Source: Urechidicola sp.
GTDB taxonomy: Bacteria > Bacteroidota > Bacteroidia > Flavobacteriales > Flavobacteriaceae
Reading direction: 5' to 3'
NCBI GenBank assembly: GCA_028599075.1
Contig: JAQRMW010000101.1
Location: 1-38,472, forward strand
DNA length: 38,472 nt
Below, piece by piece: positions 32,844 through 38,472 of this stretch. A program made the translations under genes and the position numbers. Below the pieces are notes generated by a model that saw nothing but the letters and a program-made list of their open reading frames with translations, did not search any database and had not been told where the DNA came from. Every line of letters starts with the position of its first letter. The stretch's first letter is position 1.

Positions 32844-35800
32844 ATGAATAGACTAAAGTACATCCTTTTTGCAGTAATTTTTTCATCGATTATAACTAAT
32901 GCTCAAAATGCTGAAACAAAGAAAATAAATTTAAAGTGGAATGAGTCTTCAGTTTTTACTAGTAGGAATAATCAGCTTTCAATTCCGACTATTGAGAACC
33001 AATTTTTAAATGATAATCAAAACCCAAGTTATTCTGAATCTTGGGCTGTTGCAAATGGACTCTCTGTTAAATCTCATAAGTTAACAAATGTTCAATATCA
33101 AGTTTTATCTGCTGATGTTGCTAATCAACTTAACTTAGAAAATGTTCCAACAACTTTAATAAGTAGTGTCGAGGTTGCAAAATCAAGAAATAAATCTGAA
33201 ATGGTTTTGGTAATGACACCTTTAATAAAGGAAGGAACCTTGGTAAAAAAAATCACTTCATTTACTTTAGAATATGAACTGCAAAGTGCAATATCGAGTA
33301 GAGGCTCAACAACTAATAGAGCGTACAATTCTGTTTTGTCATCTGGTAATTGGTATAAATTTGCTGTAGACACGACTGGTGTTTTTAGATTAAGCCGTTC
33401 TTTTTTGCAAAGCTTAGGGATGGACGTAAACAATGTAAATCCGAAAAATATTAAAATTTATGGAAATGGCGGAGCAATGCTTCCTCAATTAAACAGTGAT
33501 TTTAGATATGATGATTTAGAAGAAAACGCCATTTTTGTAAGTGGTGAAGATGATGGTAACTTTGATAACAATGATTATATTTTGTTTTATGCTAAGGGGC
33601 CTCATAAATGGAACTCTGTGCCAACTGCAAATACAGCACAACACCAATTTAATATATATTCTGATGAAGCTTTTTATTTTGTAACAGCAAGTGGAGATAC
33701 TGGTAAAAGAATACAAGATGACACACCTATAATTGGTTCACCTTCTCAACAAATTACTAATTATAACGATTACACTTTTCACGAAAAGGATGAGGTAAAT
33801 ATATTGTTTGTTGGTCAACAATGGTTTGGCGAAGATTTTTCTTATGAAGATACACAAACATTTACGATTCCTTTCGAAAATATAGACAACACTCAGGATA
33901 TTAGTATTAGAGTTCGAGCCGTTGCAGAGTCATTTTCAACATCGAATATGAGTGTTACAGTGAATGGACAAGAGGTAGTGGGTTTAAATTTTCCGGCTTT
34001 AACATTGGGCAGTTTAATTCATGCATTTGCAAGAGAAGGTGCAGGAACTATTCCGTTGACAGGAGATTCTGTGACAGTAGTCATTAGCTATAATAATAAT
34101 GGAAATCCATCAGCAAAAGCACATTTAGATTTTATTGAAGTAATAGGAAAAAAGAAATTAATCAATACCGATTTGCAATTTGGATTTCGAAACTTTGATG
34201 TAGCAAATGCTACAGGTATTTCGCAATATCAAATTCAGAATGCTACAGAGGTTTGGGATGTGACAGATTATACTTCGCCTGTTCGGATTACCAACCAATC
34301 AGAATCGGGAAATTTTGAATTCAATGCGAATGCAGGTAGCTTAAAAGAATATGTAAGCTTAAACGATGCTAATTATTTTGAACCAAATACAATTCAAGAT
34401 AGAATAGTGAGCAATCAAAATTTACATGCCATAGAAGATGTTGATTATGTTGTCGTAACTCGTGATTATTTAATGGGTGAAGTTGAGCGCTTAGCCGATT
34501 TTCATCGTCAACGAGGTTTGACAGTTGAGGTTGTTGATATCAATCAAATTTACAATGAATTTTCTTCAGGCAGTCCTGATTTAACAGCAATTAGAGATTT
34601 TACTAAGTATCTGTATGACAATGCTACATCACCAGATAAGAGAATAAAATACTTGTGCTTGTTTGGTGATGCTTCGTATGATTATAAAGATAGGATTACG
34701 GGTAACAATAATGTTGTCCCTGTATTTTTAGCTTTCGAAAGTTTTAATCTTGCCACGTCTTATATGACTGATGATTATTATGGGATGATGGACCCAAACG
34801 AAGGTTTGTTGTCATCAACCGATAAACAAGATGTAGCTACAGGTAGAATTCCGATTACTACAACTTTACAAGCATCACAAGCCATAGACAAAATAATCAA
34901 TTACAACGGAACCAACTCTTTTGGTGATTGGCGAAATCTAGTAACTGTTGTTGCTGATGATTTAGATGTAGCAACAGAAGCTATTTTACAATCTAGTATG
35001 GAGCGTATTGCAGACTCTATAAATGATAGAAAACCACTTTTAAATGTCAAGAAAATTTATGCTGATGCGTATGTACAAGAAACAACTGCAGGTGGTGAGC
35101 GCTACCCAGATGTGTATGATGACATAGAACGAACTTTAGAAAAAGGAACTTTATTATTAAACTATTTCGGACATGGAGGTGAAGATGGATGGGCATCAGA
35201 AAGAATATTAGATATTCCTTTAGTTGGTGCTTTAAATAACTACAATGAAATTCCGCTAATAATTACCATTACCTGTGAGTTTTCTAGATTTGATAACCCA
35301 TTGCGTATTTCTGGTGGAGAAGTGTTGGTTTGGAATGAGGGTGGAGGTTCTATTTCATTAATTACAACAACACGCGAAATTTATATCAATGTAGGTCGTG
35401 TTTTTAATGAACGATTAATGAAAGTTTTATTAAAGTTTGATGATAATGATTTAACAATTTCTGAATCGTTAATGGAAGTCAAAAATCAATTTTCAACATC
35501 ACAAAGGCTATTTGTTTATTACTTAGGCGATCCTGCCATGAATTTAGCTGTACCTAAAGCAGATATTAGATTAACAAGAATGAATGGGGTTGATATCACA
35601 CAGTCAACAGATACTATTAAAGCATTATCTCATATTACTTTCGACGGAATTGTAACGACACCAACGGGGGAGTTGTTGACAGATTATAACGGAGAATTAT
35701 CTACCATCGTTTTCGATAAGCCGTTGAATAAAACAACCTTGAATAATGATAATCATGGAATTTACATGGAGTTCGATGCTTTAGAAAGTAAAATATTTAG

Positions 35801-36641
35801 AGGATTGGCGTCTGTAGAAAATGGTCAATTCACTTTTGATTTTATAGCTCCCCGTGATTTGCGAATTGCGTATGGAGAAGGAAAGATAAGCTTTTATTCT
35901 GATGACAATGTGGTAGATAAAGCGGGCTATAATTTTGATATCATTATAGGTGGTATTAATGAAAATGCACCAGAAGACAATCAAGGGCCACAAATTCAAT
36001 TGTATATGAATGATGAAACATTTGTAGATGGTGGTAATACAAATGCTTCTCCATTTTTGTTGGCAGTGTTAGAAGATGAAAATGGAATTAATACATCTAT
36101 CACAGCGGTAGATCATGATATAGTTGCTATTTTGGATGGCGATGCAGGGAATCCATATATCTTAAACGATTTTTATCAAACTGAATTAAATGACTATACC
36201 AAAGGGTCGGCAAAGTTCCCATTTAGGAATTTAAAAGCTGGTTTGCATACCGTAGAATTATGTGCTTGGGATACATACAATAATGTGTCTTGTGCTACGT
36301 TATCATTTGTGGTTGTCAATGACTCTGAAATGGTTTTGGATAATGTGTTAAATTATCCGAACCCGTTTGTAAATTATACAGAGTTTTGGTTTAACCACAA
36401 TAAACCAAATGAATCTTTAGAAGTTCAAGTTCAAATCTTTACTGTTTCGGGTAAATTGGTAAAAACAATTAATGAAACAGTGCAATCAACTGGAAATCTT
36501 TCACGCTCAGTAACTTGGGATGGGTTGGATGATTTTGGAGATAAAATAGGAAAAGGAGTTTATGTATATAAACTAAATGTAAGAAGTGTTTTATCAGATG
36601 TTAAGGCAGAAAAGTATGAGAAATTAGTTATACTTCAATAA
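32844..36641 (+). CDS. porU: type IX secretion system sortase PorU
   Basis: PorU is a surface C25 (gingipain-like) protease that removes the C-terminal signal of type IX cargo and attaches it to the surface. The 1265-aa protein has a signal peptide (cut near TNAQN) and a long N-terminal region. The protease domain has the catalytic pair His777 (NYFGHGGEDGW) and Cys811 (ITITCEFSRF). It ends with its own C-terminal signal-like domain (VLNYPNPFVNYTEF, VQIFTVSGKLVKT, GKGVYVYKL). The His-Cys spacing matches that of Porphyromonas PorU as I recall it. porV, its partner, follows after 36 bases. Confidence 0.95.
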   Translation: MNRLKYILFAVIFSSIITNAQNAETKKINLKWNESSVFTSRNNQLSIPTIENQFLNDNQNPSYSESWAVANGLSVKSHKLTNVQYQVLSADVANQLNLENVPTTLISSVEVAKSRNKSEMVLVMTPLIKEGTLVKKITSFTLEYELQSAISSRGSTTNRAYNSVLSSGNWYKFAVDTTGVFRLSRSFLQSLGMDVNNVNPKNIKIYGNGGAMLPQLNSDFRYDDLEENAIFVSGEDDGNFDNNDYILFYAKGPHKWNSVPTANTAQHQFNIYSDEAFYFVTASGDTGKRIQDDTPIIGSPSQQITNYNDYTFHEKDEVNILFVGQQWFGEDFSYEDTQTFTIPFENIDNTQDISIRVRAVAESFSTSNMSVTVNGQEVVGLNFPALTLGSLIHAFAREGAGTIPLTGDSVTVVISYNNNGNPSAKAHLDFIEVIGKKKLINTDLQFGFRNFDVANATGISQYQIQNATEVWDVTDYTSPVRITNQSESGNFEFNANAGSLKEYVSLNDANYFEPNTIQDRIVSNQNLHAIEDVDYVVVTRDYLMGEVERLADFHRQRGLTVEVVDINQIYNEFSSGSPDLTAIRDFTKYLYDNATSPDKRIKYLCLFGDASYDYKDRITGNNNVVPVFLAFESFNLATSYMTDDYYGMMDPNEGLLSSTDKQDVATGRIPITTTLQASQAIDKIINYNGTNSFGDWRNLVTVVADDLDVATEAILQSSMERIADSINDRKPLLNVKKIYADAYVQETTAGGERYPDVYDDIERTLEKGTLLLNYFGHGGEDGWASERILDIPLVGALNNYNEIPLIITITCEFSRFDNPLRISGGEVLVWNEGGGSISLITTTREIYINVGRVFNERLMKVLLKFDDNDLTISESLMEVKNQFSTSQRLFVYYLGDPAMNLAVPKADIRLTRMNGVDITQSTDTIKALSHITFDGIVTTPTGELLTDYNGELSTIVFDKPLNKTTLNNDNHGIYMEFDALESKIFRGLASVENGQFTFDFIAPRDLRIAYGEGKISFYSDDNVVDKAGYNFDIIIGGINENAPEDNQGPQIQLYMNDETFVDGGNTNASPFLLAVLEDENGINTSITAVDHDIVAILDGDAGNPYILNDFYQTELNDYTKGSAKFPFRNLKAGLHTVELCAWDTYNNVSCATLSFVVVNDSEMVLDNVLNYPNPFVNYTEFWFNHNKPNESLEVQVQIFTVSGKLVKTINETVQSTGNLSRSVTWDGLDDFGDKIGKGVYVYKLNVRSVLSDVKAEKYEKLVILQ

Positions 36642-36677
36642 AAAAAGTAGATATTTGTTCACCTAATAAAATAATCA

Positions 36678-37820
36678 ATGAAAAAAATAGTAATTGCAAT
36701 CGTTGCAATCTTATTCGTAATACCGTCAATTAAAGCACAAGACGAGCCAAATCCAATCACAACAGCAGCCCCCTTTTTATTAATTACACCTGATGCACGC
36801 GCAGGAGGTATGGGAGATGTTGGTGTAGCCACATCACCAGATGCAAATTCATTACATCATAATCCTGCTCAATTTTCTTTTATGAATAGCCAATATAAAG
36901 TTGGTGTTATTTATACGCCTTGGTTAAGAGAATTGACCAACGATATATTTTTAGGAGGATTTACGGTGGCTAATAGAATTAATGATCGTAGTGCTTGGGC
37001 AGCGAGCCTAAAATATTTTAACTTGGGTGAAATTGAATTGACTGATGGAAGTGGTTTTCCGATTGGTACAGAAAAATTAAATGAGTTTTCTTTGGATGGA
37101 TCTTATTCGCTTAAACTAAGTGATTTTTTCGGGATGGGTGTAGCCATGAGTTATATTAGATCAGATTTAGGAATTAAATCTGCAGATGCTACTATAAATC
37201 CAGTAAATACATTTACGGTAGGTGTATCTGGTTATTTTCAAACAGATGAGCAAAATTATGGCAGCTTTAACGGGCGTTGGAGAGGTGGATTTAATATTGC
37301 TAACATTGGTCCTAAAGTAACATATACAGATGGAGGGACTGAAAATTTTGTACCAACCAATTTAAAATTAGGTGGTGGGTTTGATTTTGTATTAGATGAC
37401 TATAACAGAATTAATACGACTTTAGAATTTACCAAATTGTTAGTACCTACTCCTCCAATAAGAGATGAAGAAGGTAACATAATCGAAGGTAAAGATGATA
37501 ATGTAGGTTTCGCCAAAGGGATGTTTCAATCATTTGGTGATGCTCCAGATGGATTTAGCGAAGAGCTTGCTGAAGTAACTTGGGCATTGGGAGTAGAATA
37601 TATGTACAACAATGCTTTTGCACTACGAACTGGTTTCTTTCACGAAAGTGATTTAAAAGGAGCAAGACAATTTTTTACTATTGGTGCAGGGTTTAGATTT
37701 AAATCTACAGAGTTAGATGTGTCATACCTATTCAATGCTTCTGATGTTAACAATCCGCTTGAAAACACATTGCGCTTCTCATTAGCCTTTAATTTTGGTG
37801 ATGTTTATGAAGATTATTAA
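36678..37820 (+). CDS. porV: type IX secretion system outer-membrane protein PorV
   Basis: PorV is a FadL-type beta-barrel that binds type IX cargo after it leaves the translocon and delivers it to PorU. The 380-aa protein has a signal peptide (ending near IKAQD) and the family start ITTAAPFLLITPDARAGGMG, with GVATSPDANSLHHNPAQ. Alternating beta-strand pattern follows, ending in the barrel-closing LRFSLAFNFGDVYEDY. It lies directly after porU and 15 bases before cdd. Confidence 0.95.
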   Translation: MKKIVIAIVAILFVIPSIKAQDEPNPITTAAPFLLITPDARAGGMGDVGVATSPDANSLHHNPAQFSFMNSQYKVGVIYTPWLRELTNDIFLGGFTVANRINDRSAWAASLKYFNLGEIELTDGSGFPIGTEKLNEFSLDGSYSLKLSDFFGMGVAMSYIRSDLGIKSADATINPVNTFTVGVSGYFQTDEQNYGSFNGRWRGGFNIANIGPKVTYTDGGTENFVPTNLKLGGGFDFVLDDYNRINTTLEFTKLLVPTPPIRDEEGNIIEGKDDNVGFAKGMFQSFGDAPDGFSEELAEVTWALGVEYMYNNAFALRTGFFHESDLKGARQFFTIGAGFRFKSTELDVSYLFNASDVNNPLENTLRFSLAFNFGDVYEDY

Positions 37821-37835
37821 TAGCTAAAATACTCT

Positions 37836-38318
37836 ATGAAGAAACTTGAAATTAAAACACCAATAACCATTTATGATTCGGTAAGTGAATTACCGGATGA
37901 TGTTAAGGTGTTGATGGATGAGGCTGTAAAAATTCGTAAATCAGCGTATGCACCTTATTCTAAATTTCATGTAGGAGCCGCATTATTATTAGAAAATGGT
38001 GAAGTTATTACAGGTAATAATCAAGAAAATGCTGCATACCCTTCGGGGATGTGTGCAGAGCGTGTAGCTGTTTGGCAAGCCGGATCTAGATTTCCCAATG
38101 TAAAAATTAAGAATATTGCTATTACTGCGAGTTCTAAAGAAAATCCTGTCACAAAACCAGTAGCTCCTTGTGGGGCATGTCGCCAATCTTTATCAGAATA
38201 TGAGGTAAAGCAAGAAGAAGATATTGCAATTTATTTTATGGGAGAAACAGGGCAAATTATCAAAACAGATTCACTTCACGATTTACTTCCTTTAGCTTTT
38301 GACAAGTCTTTTTTGTAA
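37836..38318 (+). CDS. cdd: cytidine deaminase
   Basis: A 160-aa tetrameric-type zinc enzyme that deaminates cytidine to uridine. The substrate-binding SKFHVGAALLLENGEVITG with NQENAAYPSG precedes the zinc site: MCAERVAVWQ (Cys and the catalytic Glu) and PCGACRQSLSE (two Cys). It follows porV by 15 bases in the same direction, an arrangement I recall from other flavobacteria. Confidence 0.95.
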   Translation: MKKLEIKTPITIYDSVSELPDDVKVLMDEAVKIRKSAYAPYSKFHVGAALLLENGEVITGNNQENAAYPSGMCAERVAVWQAGSRFPNVKIKNIAITASSKENPVTKPVAPCGACRQSLSEYEVKQEEDIAIYFMGETGQIIKTDSLHDLLPLAFDKSFL

Positions 38319-38472
38319 AAAAATAGCTTTACACATCTGTAAATTAACATCTTAAATCATTAGTGTCCGATAAAGATACAAAAATAATTAAAAGCACCTC
38401 ACAAGGTCAATAAAACTTAGCCAAAGTTTCAGTTTTCTCAATAGCATGGTGTGTTACCAAAAATATCTAATT

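Noticed and set aside
38319-38472. A possible insertion-sequence end (AGTGTCCGATAAAG near 38361) with a C-terminal-like minus-strand frame (VTHHAIEKTETLAKFY)
   Set aside because: The minus-strand frame has a stop codon within about 20 residues upstream and the window ends here. No inverted-repeat partner can be seen, so an IS call would be a guess.

Overview
The window looks like a chromosome segment of a flavobacterium (Bacteroidota, probably Flavobacteriaceae). The DNA is AT-rich and Shine-Dalgarno sequences are mostly absent. Promoters follow the Bacteroidota pattern TTG or TTTG, about 17-22 bases, then TAnnTTTG. It carries gldJ and porU-porV of the gliding/type IX secretion machinery, a monomeric isocitrate dehydrogenase and several small families typical of flavobacteria. 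There is no prophage, CRISPR array or complete insertion sequence.

Layout. 1-2445: a cut DinB-fold gene facing a minus-strand set, murQ, a DUF6095-like membrane protein and an ATP-grasp enzyme, that overlap one another. 2513-8984, minus strand: monomeric idh, an 830-bp gap with an unexplained terminator, rplS and gcvP. 9098-9925: a UbiA-like membrane protein. 9946-18033, plus strand: a kynurenine-catabolism operon with its own promoter (kynureninase, kynurenine 3-monooxygenase, RidA-type aminomuconate deaminase, a 73-aa unknown, a GIY-YIG nuclease, 2-aminomuconic semialdehyde dehydrogenase, an atypical SDR, 3-hydroxyanthranilate dioxygenase, ACMS decarboxylase). 18052-20480, minus strand: OsmC, a cysteine-less zinc-ribbon-family protein and a Nif3-like protein. 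20552-22373: lpxK and punA. 22615-23421: a secreted protein with an internal duplication. 23508-24123: a tRNA-Val with a broken 5' copy in its leader, a candidate small RNA and a cold-shock gene. 24330-26579: small envelope and secreted proteins. 26822-29709: pfkA, gapA and an amino-sugar kinase. 29692-38318: murF and gldJ (minus), then porU, porV and cdd (plus).

How the genes work together. The kyn operon would take kynurenine through 3-hydroxykynurenine, 3-hydroxyanthranilate, ACMS, aminomuconic semialdehyde and 2-aminomuconate to a deaminated dienoate. Because ACMSD is present, this is a carbon and nitrogen catabolic route and not an NAD-biosynthesis route. Tryptophan 2,3-dioxygenase, formamidase and the lower decarboxylase/hydratase/aldolase are not in the window. 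MurQ and the BadF-type kinase may both serve muramic-acid salvage. GldJ, PorU and PorV serve gliding and type IX secretion.

Most interesting non-genic signals. (1) Two copies of a CRP/FNR-like palindrome, TGTAAC-N4-GTTACA, lie at exactly the same distance from a TAnnTTTG box. One is upstream of osmC and the other upstream of a roughly 66-nt orphan RNA with a 5' hairpin and a GCAA-capped terminator. (2) The kyn operon is laced with several different palindromic repeat families. These include a nested composite element and a GIY-YIG gene bracketed by inverted hairpins that differ by a compensatory change. (3) The SDR of the operon lacks the Tyr-x-x-x-Lys catalytic pair. (4) A tRNA-Val 5' fragment has a hairpin built around its D-loop. 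All identifications come from reading the sequence and recalling families; no searches were run.
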